A stretch of DNA of 64,000 bases from UBA11524 sp963617205 (GTDB lineage: Bacteria > Bacillota > Clostridia > Christensenellales > Aristaeellaceae): assembly GCA_963617205.1 (NCBI GenBank), contig CAVEOA010000009.1, positions 1 to 64,000 of the forward strand, given 5' to 3'. Under the pieces are notes generated by a model that was not told the origin of the DNA, ran no database searches, and was given only the letters and a program-made list of their open reading frames with translations. The position numbers were made by a program, and so were the translations under genes. This document shows positions 15,873 through 24,661 of the stretch, piece by piece. Numbering within the stretch: position 1 is the first letter of the stretch; the number at the start of each line of letters is the position of its first letter.

Positions 15873-17960
15873 ATGGCAGACTATATCACGACAAATATCA
15901 GGAACATCGCCCTCATAGGTCATGGCAGCGAGGGCAAGACCACGCTGACTGAGGCCATGCTCTACGCTGCCGGATTAGTGGATCGTCAGGGACGTGTCGA
16001 GGACGGCACAACCATGACGGACTTCGACCCCGAAGAGGTGCGCAGGAAGTGCTCCATCAGCGCGGCGACCGCTCCTGTTGACTGGAACGGCAAGATTATC
16101 AACGTGGTGGACGTTCCCGGCTACTTCGACTTCGTGGGCGAAATGATCGGCCCTCTGCGCGTGGTGGAGACGGCCGTTATTGTGGTGGACGCGGTGAACG
16201 GCCTGTCCGTTGGCGCAGAGAAGGCGTGGGATTATGCTGGTGCGCACGGATTGGGACGCATGTTTATCATCAACCAGATGGATCGCGACCATGCGGACTT
16301 CGACAAGATTGCGACGCAGCTGCGTGCCAAGTACGGCACATGCGTCGTGCCGATTCTGCTGCCGCTTGGCAAGGGATCGTCCTTCCGCGGCGTGGTTAAC
16401 GTCCTCGACCGCAAGGCGTATGAAGGCGCATATAAAAAGAGCGTTGAAGTGCTGATGCCTGACGCCATGAAGCCGCAGCTGATGGAATGCTATTCCTACC
16501 TGATTGAGCAGGCGGCAGCGGCGGACGAAGAGCTGATGGAGAAGTATTTTGAGACCGGCGAGCTGACGTTCGAGGAGATCAAGGCCGGCTTCCGCAAGGG
16601 CATGAAGGACGGCTCGATTGTGCCGGTTGTTGCCGTGTCTGCAACGACAGGCGTCGGCATTGCGCGTATGCTCGACCTGGTGGCGAAGTATTTCCCGTCG
16701 CCCGCGCATAACGGTTTGTACTGGGAAGGCGAGAACCCCAAGACCGGCGAAAAGATTACGCGCATCTGCAAGGATGACCAGCCCTTCTCGGCGTTCGTGT
16801 ACAAGACGATTGCTGACCCGTTCGTGGGCAAGTTGTCGCTGTTCCGCATCTTCTCCGGCATGCTCAGCGGTCAGACGACGCTGTACAACCCCGGCAAGGA
16901 CAAGACCGAAAAGTGCGGCGGCATCTACATCCTGCGCGGCAAGAAGCAGGTCGTCAAGGAATCGCTGCATGCGGGCGACATCGGCGCGATGGCGAAGCTG
17001 CAATACACCTCGACCGGCGATACGCTGTGCGACCCGAACAATCCGGTTGTCTACCCGAAGATTAAATATCCGGCGCCGTGCATCTCGAAGGCCGTTTATG
17101 CCGCAAAGCAGGGCGAGGAGGACAAGGTGTTCTCCGGTCTGCAGCGTCTGATGGAGGAAGATCCGTCTGTCACGCTGACGAAGGATCCGGAAACCATGGA
17201 ATCGCTCCTGTCCGGTCAGGGCGAAATGCATCTGGACGTCATCCGCAGCAAGCTGGCCAGCAAGTTCGGCGCAAACTGCGTACTGAAGGATCCGAAGATT
17301 CCGTACCGCGAGACGATCCGCAAGACGGTCAAGGTGCAGGGTCGCCACAAGAAGCAGACCGGCGGTCACGGTCAGTTCGGCGATGTGTGGATTGAGTTCA
17401 GCCCGCTGACGGATGGCTCGACCGACATTGTATTCGAGGACGCGGTCGTGGGCGGCGTCGTGCCGCGCAACTTCATTCCCTCGGTCGAGAAGGGACTGCG
17501 CGAGTGCATGGTGCACGGCGTGCTGGCTGGCTATCCGATGGTCAGCGTGAAGGCAAAGCTCTACGACGGCAGCTATCATCCGGTTGACTCGTCCGAAATG
17601 GCGTTCAAGACCGCCGCACGCATCGCCTACAAGAAGGGCTGCGCCGATGCAAGCCCCGTCCTGCTTGAGCCGATCATGCATGTCGAGGTCATCGTGCCGG
17701 ACGACTACATGGGCGACGTCATGGGCGACATGAACAAACGCCGCGGACGCATCATCGGCATGGAACAGTGCGAGGGCGGACAGAAGGTTATCGCCGAGGC
17801 CCCGCAGAGCGAGATGTTCCGCTATGCGACGGAGCTGCGTTCCATGACGCAGGCGTGGGGGCGCTTCACGATGACGTTCGAGCGCTATGAGGAAGTGCCG
17901 GCGGACGTCGCGAAGAAGATCATCGCCAGCGCGGACAAGGTGGAGGACGACGAGGAATAA
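15873..17960 (+). CDS. Elongation factor G-like GTPase (EF-G paralogue)
   Basis: Five-domain translational GTPase of the EF-G family, 695 residues. The G1 loop reads GHGSEGKTT instead of the canonical GHIDAGKTT, the G3 is DVPGYFDF rather than DTPGHVDF, G4 is NQMDRDHADF, and the effector region lacks RGIT (RRKCSISAATAP). This pattern belongs to the Firmicutes EF-G-like paralogues and not to the translocase of the str operon. Domain IV (GRHKKQTGGHGQFGDVW) and domain V (PDDYMGDVMGDMNKRRGRI) are intact. ATG at 15873 follows CGGAGGAAAG. A start at 15822 would leave that site internal. Monocistronic, with its own promoter and terminator. The exact role of these paralogues is not settled. Confidence 0.9.
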   Translation: MADYITTNIRNIALIGHGSEGKTTLTEAMLYAAGLVDRQGRVEDGTTMTDFDPEEVRRKCSISAATAPVDWNGKIINVVDVPGYFDFVGEMIGPLRVVETAVIVVDAVNGLSVGAEKAWDYAGAHGLGRMFIINQMDRDHADFDKIATQLRAKYGTCVVPILLPLGKGSSFRGVVNVLDRKAYEGAYKKSVEVLMPDAMKPQLMECYSYLIEQAAAADEELMEKYFETGELTFEEIKAGFRKGMKDGSIVPVVAVSATTGVGIARMLDLVAKYFPSPAHNGLYWEGENPKTGEKITRICKDDQPFSAFVYKTIADPFVGKLSLFRIFSGMLSGQTTLYNPGKDKTEKCGGIYILRGKKQVVKESLHAGDIGAMAKLQYTSTGDTLCDPNNPVVYPKIKYPAPCISKAVYAAKQGEEDKVFSGLQRLMEEDPSVTLTKDPETMESLLSGQGEMHLDVIRSKLASKFGANCVLKDPKIPYRETIRKTVKVQGRHKKQTGGHGQFGDVWIEFSPLTDGSTDIVFEDAVVGGVVPRNFIPSVEKGLRECMVHGVLAGYPMVSVKAKLYDGSYHPVDSSEMAFKTAARIAYKKGCADASPVLLEPIMHVEVIVPDDYMGDVMGDMNKRRGRIIGMEQCEGGQKVIAEAPQSEMFRYATELRSMTQAWGRFTMTFERYEEVPADVAKKIIASADKVEDDEE

Positions 17961-18008
17961 TTCGACGATGCTCCGCTTTCCTATAGAAGCAATCAAGTGA
18001 ACACGCAA

Positions 18009-18061
18009 GGGGCTGTCCTTCAGCTGACTGGTGAGGTCGAGCGGGACAGCCCCGTTTTTTT
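18009..18061 (+). terminator. Rho-independent terminator after the EF-G-like gene
   Basis: GGGGCTGTCC (18009-18018) pairs perfectly with GGACAGCCCC (18044-18053), followed by GTTTTTTTG. Confidence 0.92.
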
Positions 18062-18117
18062 GCAATTCGCTTTGAGTAGAGGACATATCATACTAATTTC
18101 GATTTGAAACAAGAGTA

Positions 18118-18159
18118 ATACGATTCGCAATTCGCAGCCGCTTTAATTGAGAATCGTAT
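18118..18159 (+). repeat. Inverted repeat upstream of the trpX-like gene
   Basis: ATACGATTC (18118-18126) and GAATCGTAT (18151-18159) are perfect 9-bp inverted arms, with an inner AATT/AATT pair. It lies about 65 bp upstream of the -35 box of the ABC importer promoter, where an activator or repressor could bind. Confidence 0.45.
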
Positions 18160-18224
18160 CGTTTGCCCGTTCCTGCCTTCATCAACGCCCAATGTTTTCT
18201 TCTTGTCCTTTTCCGCCACCGTAC

Positions 18225-18253
18225 TTGACATGCCCGCATAAATCAGGTAAACT
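18225..18253 (+). promoter_or_regulatory. Sigma-A promoter of the TrpXYZ-like operon
   Basis: TTGACA (18225-18230), 17-bp spacer, TAAACT (18248-18253). Perfect -35 with a weak -10. The leader before the first gene is about 60 nt and shows no T-box or TRAP-type triplet repeats. Confidence 0.65.
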
Positions 18254-18320
18254 TCTGCTTGTAGGACAGCGGAGCGAAAAATCGCTCGGCTGCGTGAAGC
18301 ACAGAAGGAGGTTTCCCTGT

Positions 18321-19268
18321 ATGAAAAAAGTGTTTGCTCTGGTGATGGCGCTGTGTCTGGCGCTGGCGTGCATGGTGACTGCTTCCGCGGAGGACAAGGT
18401 TTACCATGTTGGTATTCTGCAGCTCGTTCAGCATGAAGCACTGGATGCTGCAACGAAGGGTTTCCGCGACGCGCTGACCGATAAGCTCGGCGACAACGTG
18501 GTATTTGACGAACAGAACGCATCGAATGACATTCCTGCCTGCGCGACCATCGCGAATGGCTTTGTCGCGGCGAATGTTGATTTGATTATGGCGAACGCAA
18601 CGCCTGCACTTCAGGCCTGCGTCAGCGCAACGGCTGACATTCCGATTCTCGGCACGTCCATTTCGCATTATGGCACGGCGCTTGATATCAGCGACTGGAA
18701 GGGCTACACGGAGATGAACGTCTCCGGCACGAGCGACCTTGCTCCGCTGGATGGTCAGGCGGCAATGATTCAGGAGCTGTTCCCCGAGGCAAAGACGGTC
18801 GCCCTGCTGTACTGCTCCGCTGAGGCGAACAGCGCCTACCAGATTGGCGTCATCAAGACCGAGCTGGAGAAGCTGGGCTACACCTGCGAAGAATACGCCT
18901 TCACGGACTCCAATGACGTTGCGTCCATGGCGCAGCAGGCGACGGAGTGCGATGTGGTGTACATCCCGACCGATAACACCGCTGCAGCGTACACCGAGAC
19001 GATCGGCAACGTCCTGCTGCCCGCCGGCAAGCCTGCCGTCACCGGCGAAGAGGGCATCTGCAAGGGCTGCGGCGTTGCGACGCTGACCATCAGCTACTAC
19101 GACATCGGCTACAAGACCGGTGAAATGGCGTACGATATCCTTGTCAACGGCGCGGACGTCTCCACCATGGAGGTTGAGTTTGCACCGCAGTTCACCAAGA
19201 AGTACAACGCGGAAAACTGCGCGGCACTGGGCATCACCGTGCCGGAGGACTACATCCCGATCGAGTAA
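18321..19268 (+). CDS. ABC transporter substrate-binding protein, TrpX family
   Basis: Extracytoplasmic binding component of an importer of the ABC_sub_bind (TrpX/DUF534) family, often linked to aromatic amino acid uptake. The 315-residue protein starts with a signal peptide (MKKVFALVMALCLALACMVT, ending around TASAE). The mature part shows the periplasmic-binding fold: VYHVGILQLVQHEALDAATKGF, then NASNDIPACATIANGFVAANVDLIMANATPA, and the typical IPILGTSISHY. ATG at 18321 with AGAAGGAGG upstream. The Cys17 context is not a clear lipobox. First gene of a three-gene importer. Tryptophan or tyrosine is the usual substrate of named relatives, but specificity here is unproven. Confidence 0.88.
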   Translation: MKKVFALVMALCLALACMVTASAEDKVYHVGILQLVQHEALDAATKGFRDALTDKLGDNVVFDEQNASNDIPACATIANGFVAANVDLIMANATPALQACVSATADIPILGTSISHYGTALDISDWKGYTEMNVSGTSDLAPLDGQAAMIQELFPEAKTVALLYCSAEANSAYQIGVIKTELEKLGYTCEEYAFTDSNDVASMAQQATECDVVYIPTDNTAAAYTETIGNVLLPAGKPAVTGEEGICKGCGVATLTISYYDIGYKTGEMAYDILVNGADVSTMEVEFAPQFTKKYNAENCAALGITVPEDYIPIE

Positions 19269-19429
19269 ACAGCAGTACCGCACAGCACGGCTGCCGCAGG
19301 AGAGGCGCTTGACGGCGATTTCCTGCGGCGCTGCTTTATTTGTTGTGCGGCCTTTGCTGTACCCAAATACAAAATAACGCAACATCATGCGGCGCGAAAA
19401 AACAGGCGAGCATGCAGGAGGAAGCATCC

Positions 19430-20365
19430 GTGGAATTGGATATCATGAAGCTGTTGAATGCCTTGCCGGGCGCAGTTTCTCAAGGTGTGATCTGGGGCAT
19501 CATGGCCATCGGCGTTTACATTACCTACCGCATTCTGGATGTGGCGGATTTGACGGTAGACGGCTCCATCGCAACGGGCGGCGCGGTGGCCATCGTTCTG
19601 ATCCTCAACGGCTGGAACGCGGCGCTGGCAGCGGCGGCTGCGTTTGTTGTGGGCATGGTGACGGGTCTTGTCACGGGTCTCTTCCATACGAAGATGGGCA
19701 TTCCGGCGATCCTTGCCGGCATCCTGACGCAGCTTGCACTGTATTCCATTAACCTGCGCATCATGGGCAACAAGGCGAACGTTTCCGTCAATGTCACGAA
19801 GTACGATTTGCTCGTGTCACTGCGCAATGTCCGCGCGCTGTCGCTGGAAAACCCGATTGTGCTGCTTGTGCTCATCACCGTCGTGCTGATTCTGGTTCTG
19901 TACTGGTTCTTCGGCACGGAATACGGCAGCGCACTGCGTGCAACCGGCGCGAACGGCAACATGGCGCGCGCACAGGGCATCAACACCGATACGTGCAAGG
20001 TGGTCGGACTGATGCTCTCGAACGGACTGGTCGCGCTGTCCGGCGCACTGCTTGCGCAGTATCAGGGCTTTGCGGATGTCAGCATGGGACGCGGCGCCAT
20101 CGTCATCGGTCTGGCGGCTGTCATCATCGGCGAGGTCATCTTCGGCAAGATTTTCCTGAATTTCGGCATGAAGCTGCTGGCGGTGTCCATCGGCGCCATT
20201 ATCTACTACATTGTCATGCAGGTGGTGCTCTGGCTCGGCCTGAACACGAATGACCTGAAGATGATTACGGCGCTGGTTGTGGCGCTCTTCCTTGCGATTC
20301 CGTTCTGGAAGGGAAAACTGGCAAGCGCCGCGCAGGCAAAGAAGGAGGGGAAGAAGGATGCTTGA
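19430..20365 (+). CDS. ABC transporter permease, TrpY family
   Basis: Membrane-spanning permease of the branched-chain-type family, with about eight to nine hydrophobic segments (GVIWGIMAIGVYITYRI, AVAIVLILNGWNAALAAAAAFVVG, PIVLLVLITVVLILVLYW). VDGSIATGGAVA and RATGANGNMARAQGIN are characteristic of this family. I chose the GTG at 19430 because CAGGAGGA lies seven bases upstream. The ATG at 19412 overlaps that site and the upstream frame is non-homologous. The gene is 160 bp after the binding protein and overlaps the ATPase gene by 8 bp. Confidence 0.88.
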   Translation: MELDIMKLLNALPGAVSQGVIWGIMAIGVYITYRILDVADLTVDGSIATGGAVAIVLILNGWNAALAAAAAFVVGMVTGLVTGLFHTKMGIPAILAGILTQLALYSINLRIMGNKANVSVNVTKYDLLVSLRNVRALSLENPIVLLVLITVVLILVLYWFFGTEYGSALRATGANGNMARAQGINTDTCKVVGLMLSNGLVALSGALLAQYQGFADVSMGRGAIVIGLAAVIIGEVIFGKIFLNFGMKLLAVSIGAIIYYIVMQVVLWLGLNTNDLKMITALVVALFLAIPFWKGKLASAAQAKKEGKKDA

Positions 20366-21152
20366 CGTCAATCATATCAGCAAAACCTTCAATCCCGGCA
20401 CCATCACCGAAAAGAGGGCATTGTCGGGCGCTGATCTGCATTTGGCTGACGGCGATTTCGTGACGGTTATCGGCGGCAACGGCGCAGGCAAATCGACCAT
20501 GCTGAACGCGGTCGCGGGCACCTTCATGGTGGACGGCGGCAGCATCGTCATTGACGGCATTGATGTGACGCGTCTGCCGGAGTACAAGCGCGCGAAATAC
20601 CTTGGCCGCGTGTTCCAGGATCCCATGACTGGCACCGCCGCGACGATGAACATCGAGGAGAACCTCGCGCTGGCCTATCGCAGGGGACAGAACCGCACAC
20701 TCTCGTGGGGCATTACGCGGAAGGAACGCGGGGAATATCATGATTTGCTGGCATCGCTTGGGCTGGGTCTGGAGGATCGCATGACCAGCAAGGTCGGGCT
20801 GCTCTCCGGCGGTCAGCGGCAGGCATTGACGCTGCTCATGGCGACGCTCAAGAAGCCGAAGCTGCTCCTGCTTGATGAGCACACCGCCGCGCTTGACCCC
20901 AAGACGGCACAGACCGTGCTGACGCTGACGAAGAAGATCATCGATGAAAACCATCTGACCGCCATGATGGTCACGCATAACATGAAGGATGCGCTGGAAT
21001 ATGGCAACCGCACCATCATGATGCATGAAGGGCGAATCATTTTGGATATCGATGCCGAAACGAAGCGCAAGATTCGCGTGGAGGATCTGCTGGTCATGTT
21101 TGAAAAGGCAAGCGGCAGCGAGCTGAACAACGACCGTATGCTGCTTGGCTGA
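20358..21152 (+). CDS. ABC transporter ATP-binding protein, TrpZ family
   Basis: Cytoplasmic ATPase of the importer. It has Walker A GGNGAGKST, the Q-loop region GRVFQDPMTGTA, signature LSGGQRQALT, Walker B LLLLDEHTA and H-loop VTHNMKDAL. The 264-residue length is typical. The ATG at 20358 overlaps the permease stop and has GAAGGAGGGG upstream, indicating coupled translation. The LDEHTALDPKT variant (DEH in place of DEP) is common in this TrpZ-like group. Confidence 0.9.
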   Translation: MLDVNHISKTFNPGTITEKRALSGADLHLADGDFVTVIGGNGAGKSTMLNAVAGTFMVDGGSIVIDGIDVTRLPEYKRAKYLGRVFQDPMTGTAATMNIEENLALAYRRGQNRTLSWGITRKERGEYHDLLASLGLGLEDRMTSKVGLLSGGQRQALTLLMATLKKPKLLLLDEHTAALDPKTAQTVLTLTKKIIDENHLTAMMVTHNMKDALEYGNRTIMMHEGRIILDIDAETKRKIRVEDLLVMFEKASGSELNNDRMLLG

Positions 21153-21168
21153 AAAGTCGGCATTTACA

Positions 21169-21197
21169 CCTTCCGGGTATATCCCGGAGGGTTTTTT
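21169..21197 (+). terminator. Rho-independent terminator of the TrpXYZ-like operon
   Basis: CCTTCCGGG (21169-21177) pairs with CCCGGAGGG (21183-21191) with one G-U pair, followed by TTTTTT. Confidence 0.85.
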
Positions 21198-21225
21198 GTT
21201 GGGTAAAACATGCCAATTCATAGAA

Positions 21226-21260
21226 CGAAAACCAGTTTTCGATACGAAAACGATTTTTCG
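21226..21260 (+). promoter_or_regulatory. Tandem CGAAAA/TTTTCG palindromes upstream of GH5
   Basis: CGAAAACCAGTTTTCG (21226-21241) and CGAAAACGATTTTTCG (21245-21260) are two palindromes whose centres are 19 bp apart. They lie about 75 bp upstream of the -35 box. A third half-site, GAAAAACG, follows at 21262. They look like an operator for a dimeric regulator; the regulator is unknown. Similar half-sites occur at 2447-2515. Confidence 0.5.
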
Positions 21261-21333
21261 AGAAAAACGTTCGCCTTTTGAAAAACATATGGCATATCTG
21301 GCAGAAAAGCGACGTTAGATGCACATGAATTGG

Positions 21334-21363
21334 TTGACAAAACGATTTCGTAGGTGCTATAAT
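21334..21363 (+). promoter_or_regulatory. Consensus sigma-A promoter of the GH5 gene
   Basis: TTGACA (21334-21339), 18-bp spacer, TATAAT (21358-21363). Both hexamers are perfect, so strong expression is expected unless repressed. Confidence 0.85.
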
Positions 21364-21408
21364 ACGAATGATTCCCGGGCGAAGGGACAAAAGAAAGGAA
21401 GGGTCGAG

Positions 21409-23202
21409 ATGAAAAAGCATCTGTTCAGCCTGCTGATGGTGGCAGCACTGCTGGTGACCTCCTGCATGGGTGCGCTGGCGGAGGAAACAACGGCGGCGGA
21501 CGACGGCGTGATGCGCGAGGGACTGACGGCGATTGAGGCGACGCGCCTGATGGGCAACGGCATCAACCTCGGCAACACGCTCGAGGCATGCGACAGCAAC
21601 AACGGCATGAAGACGGCGAATCCGCTGAGCTTTGAAACATCGTGGGGTCAGCCGGTAACGACGCAGGAAATGGTCAGCGGCATGAAGGAAGCCGGCTTCG
21701 ACACGCTGCGCATTCCGGTGGCGTGGATGACCAATGCGACGCATCTCTATGAGGGCGATTATACCATCGACGCCTCCTACATGGAGCGCGTGGCAGAGGT
21801 TGTTGACTACGCCCGCAATGCCGGCATGTATGTCATCATCAATGACCACTGGGACGGCGGCTGGTACGGCATGTTCGGCTCGGAGAGCGAGGAGACCCGT
21901 GCGCTGGCGATGGAAGCATACAAGGGCATGTGGCAGCAGATTGCCGAACGCTTCCGCGATTACTCGGACTACGTCATCTTTGAGAGCGCGAACGAGGAGC
22001 TTGGCAGCCGCTTCGATGAAAATTCGGCGCTGTACTGCTCGGATTCGGTCGTCAGCTATCTGCCGGATGATGAGCGCTACGCCCTGACAAACGAAGTCAA
22101 TCAGGCTTTTGTGGATGTCGTGCGTGCAACCGGCGGCAACAATGCCGAGCGCCTGCTGCTCATTGCAGGCTATGGCACGAATATCGACCAGACGTGCGAT
22201 GACCGCTTCCAGATGCCGACGGACACGGCGGAAAACAAGCTGATGGTGTCCGTGCACTACTATGACCCGTGGTCGTACTGCGGCGCATCTACCGCGGCAG
22301 GCGCGACGAAGTGGGGGACGAAGAGCGACTATGAGTACCTCGACACGCAGCTTGGGAAGATGACGAAGTTCACCGAAGCAGGATACGGCGTGGTCATCGG
22401 CGAATACGGCGCCCTGCCGTGCAGCGATGGATTAAAGGAGAACACGCTCGCGTATCACACGGATTTCCTTGACGCGTGCACGAAGTACGATTTGGCGAAC
22501 TGCCTGTGGGACTGCAGCGGTCTGTACCTGCGCACGTCGCAGACGTTCGCGGATGACGACATTCTGGCCATGTATCAGTCCAAGCGTGAATCCACAGAAG
22601 AAGGGCTTGATTACGCATCCGTGCAGGAAGCGGCAGCGGCAGCCATGGCGGCAGCGGCTGAGGCGGCGCCTGCAACGTTCCAGGAGGACGCGGTCGTCAT
22701 CGATGACCAGACCTGCATGGCGTGGATTATGTGGAATGACGGCGGCTGGGCAATCACCCACAGCGTCGGCGATACCTACAATGCGGATTCCATCACGGCT
22801 GGGCTGGTTGCCACGAATGCGATGATTACCGGCGAAGGCAAGTATACGATCGGGCTGGACTTCACCGGCACGGCGCAGGGCTATTCCGCGTCTGTGGCAT
22901 TCGCTGCCATCGGCATCAGCAACGGCGAAATTCTCTACCCGAACTACCTCATTACCATCAAGGAGGTTCGCATCAACGGCGAGGTATACCGCCTGAAGGG
23001 ACGCGCCTACACGACATCGGATGACAGCGTCTGCACGCGTGTGAATCTGTACAACGAGTGGGTGACGAGCGTCCCGAAGACGGCTCGTCTGCCCGGCGGC
23101 AACCTGGCCGGTGCAACGCCGACGCCCATCAACCGCAACGATGAAGTCATTGCCGAAATCAAGACGATTGAAATCGACTTTGAATACGTACCGATGAATT
23201 GA
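21409..23202 (+). CDS. Secreted endoglucanase-type glycoside hydrolase, GH5
   Basis: Retaining beta-glycanase, probably a cellulase or xyloglucanase. Signal peptide MKKHLFSLLMVAALLVTSCM, with cleavage near GALAEE. The GH5 barrel starts with GNGINLGNTLEACD and continues through TLRIPVAWM and VIINDHWDGGW. The acid/base Glu196 lies in ESANEEL, and the nucleophile Glu332 in VIGEYGAL. A linker rich in alanine (AAAAAMAAAAEAAPA) leads to a C-terminal beta-sandwich (from about residue 425, TCMAWIMWNDGGWAI), which resembles carbohydrate-binding domains of ruminococcal cellulases. ATG at 21409 follows AAAGGAAGGG. Monocistronic, between a consensus promoter and a bidirectional terminator. Substrate preference is not visible. 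Confidence 0.92.
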   Translation: MKKHLFSLLMVAALLVTSCMGALAEETTAADDGVMREGLTAIEATRLMGNGINLGNTLEACDSNNGMKTANPLSFETSWGQPVTTQEMVSGMKEAGFDTLRIPVAWMTNATHLYEGDYTIDASYMERVAEVVDYARNAGMYVIINDHWDGGWYGMFGSESEETRALAMEAYKGMWQQIAERFRDYSDYVIFESANEELGSRFDENSALYCSDSVVSYLPDDERYALTNEVNQAFVDVVRATGGNNAERLLLIAGYGTNIDQTCDDRFQMPTDTAENKLMVSVHYYDPWSYCGASTAAGATKWGTKSDYEYLDTQLGKMTKFTEAGYGVVIGEYGALPCSDGLKENTLAYHTDFLDACTKYDLANCLWDCSGLYLRTSQTFADDDILAMYQSKRESTEEGLDYASVQEAAAAAMAAAAEAAPATFQEDAVVIDDQTCMAWIMWNDGGWAITHSVGDTYNADSITAGLVATNAMITGEGKYTIGLDFTGTAQGYSASVAFAAIGISNGEILYPNYLITIKEVRINGEVYRLKGRAYTTSDDSVCTRVNLYNEWVTSVPKTARLPGGNLAGATPTPINRNDEVIAEIKTIEIDFEYVPMN

Positions 23203-23210
23203 GAACCATA

Positions 23211-23249
23211 CAAAAAAGGGACTGGCTCATTCAGGAGCCGGTCCCTTTT
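23211..23249. terminator. Bidirectional terminator between GH5 and DUF4340 genes
   Basis: GGGACTGGCTC (23218-23228) pairs with GAGCCGGTCCC (23235-23245), with one G-U pair. AAAAAA precedes it and TTTT follows it, so it can end both convergent transcripts. Confidence 0.88.
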
Positions 23250-23251
23250 GC

Positions 23252-24661
23252 TTATTGCGCGGAAAGTGCTGACAGCATTGCTTTGACGCTGCTCAATCGC
23301 ACGAGGAAGCTACCGCCGCCGGACGTTTCCGCCAGGGCATAGTAATCGTTGTACGCAGAGTAGCGCACCGTTTGGGTGCTGCCGCTGCGGAGCGTGAAGG
23401 TGATTTCAGCCAGTATCGAACCGCCTGATGCGCCTTGCTCGGCGGATTTGTCGAACATCAGCCCGATGACGGCGGCGTAGCAGGAGGAGAAAGCTTCCTG
23501 CGAGATGTCCTTGCCGTTGAACAGCCAGCGCTGCCCAAGCGTGTCATCATCGCCGGAATATTCGGTGCTGAGCAGGTAGAGGGTGTCCGCTGTGCGCACA
23601 AGCGTCTGCGAAACGTTGTAGGCAGGCACGAGCGCAACATAGCGGTTCAGGAGCGTATCAACGCCGCAGCCGTCAGCAAAGGCAAGCTGCGCACGGCTGA
23701 TGGTGTAAATATCGCCGGTTGAATCCATGCGGACGTACACCATGCCATCGCCTGCATCGCTGCCGATATGGATGTCGCGGATGGTGCCGTCGGAGAAGGA
23801 CACAATCAGTCGCTGCGGGTCATCGAGCCCATACGGCGCGAGCCCTTCCATGTCGGATACGGTGGTGATATATTCTTCGGCGTAAACGGCGCAAACGCCC
23901 TCGATAAATGCGCTAATCTGCGTGGTGTCACCGTCATGCACGAGCGGCGTGGTGGAATGCCACTTGAGCAGGCTGCTGTCGGTGGTGCCCTTGGAGAAGA
24001 TGAGACGGTCGCTTGAGGAGTTCACCACGGCGATTTGCAGCGCATCGGAGGTGCTTTCCGTGATGGCGGCCGGAAGCGTGTGATGTGCCTGCAGCGGCTT
24101 GCACAGCGTGTCGTGCAGGTCATAGGGGACAAGATAGACGTTGTCATCGCCGTCGATGGCGAAATAGCAGCTTGCACCGTCTGATGTCTTATGCCCGATG
24201 CGCAGCGTGCGGCTCGTGCCGTCCGTGTGCAGGATGGTGATGACCGCGTCCGGGGAGGTCAGACCGCAGGCGTCGCGGTCGAGCGCCGGATAGCTGGCGG
24301 TTGCGGGAGTGTACTGCGCGATGACAATCAGCATCTGCCACGCATCGCTGTTCAGCGTGAAGAGTTCATCGCCTTCCACCAGAAACGGCTGCGAAAGCGC
24401 ATTGTACACGCCGAGCAGATTGCCGCTTGCGTCGAAAGCCATATCGGACGCGACGGTGTAGCTGTCATAGCCCTTGGGGGACACGGTGATGCTCTTGAGG
24501 CTCGACAGGGCGTCCTGATACAGCAGAAAGTACGATGCGCCTGACGCCTCCTCGGCAGGCAGGGTGCTGTTAGCTGCCTGATCGCTGCCAAGAAGCACGT
24601 ACGCGCCGAAAAGCGCCGCGCAGCACAGCAGCATCCCCAGCAGGCGAAGTCCGCGCCGCAT
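23252..24661 (-). CDS. DUF4340 domain protein, membrane-anchored
   Basis: A 469-residue protein with one N-terminal membrane segment (LRLLGMLLCCAALFGAYVLL) and a long extracytoplasmic part. It contains two DUF4340-like beta repeats, recognisable by TILHTDGTSRTLRIGHKTSDGASCYFAIDGDDNVYLVP and ISFSDGTIRDIHIGSDAGDGMVYVRMDSTGDIYTI. DUF4340 proteins are encoded downstream of GldG-like genes in many bacteria, and their function is unknown. The ATG overlaps the stop of the upstream gene by one base (TGATG). It is the last gene of the AraC-ABC cluster. Confidence 0.82.
   Translation of the reverse strand: MRRGLRLLGMLLCCAALFGAYVLLGSDQAANSTLPAEEASGASYFLLYQDALSSLKSITVSPKGYDSYTVASDMAFDASGNLLGVYNALSQPFLVEGDELFTLNSDAWQMLIVIAQYTPATASYPALDRDACGLTSPDAVITILHTDGTSRTLRIGHKTSDGASCYFAIDGDDNVYLVPYDLHDTLCKPLQAHHTLPAAITESTSDALQIAVVNSSSDRLIFSKGTTDSSLLKWHSTTPLVHDGDTTQISAFIEGVCAVYAEEYITTVSDMEGLAPYGLDDPQRLIVSFSDGTIRDIHIGSDAGDGMVYVRMDSTGDIYTISRAQLAFADGCGVDTLLNRYVALVPAYNVSQTLVRTADTLYLLSTEYSGDDDTLGQRWLFNGKDISQEAFSSCYAAVIGLMFDKSAEQGASGGSILAEITFTLRSGSTQTVRYSAYNDYYALAETSGGGSFLVRLSSVKAMLSALSAQ

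Noticed and set aside
18062..18320. T-box or TRAP-type control before the TrpX-like gene
   Set aside because: No GGTGG-type T-box core, no specifier stem and no regular GAG/TAG triplets were found.
21245..21260. Second palindrome read as a CcpA cre site
   Set aside because: The central CG is off the symmetry axis by one base and the outer TG/CA positions of cre are missing.
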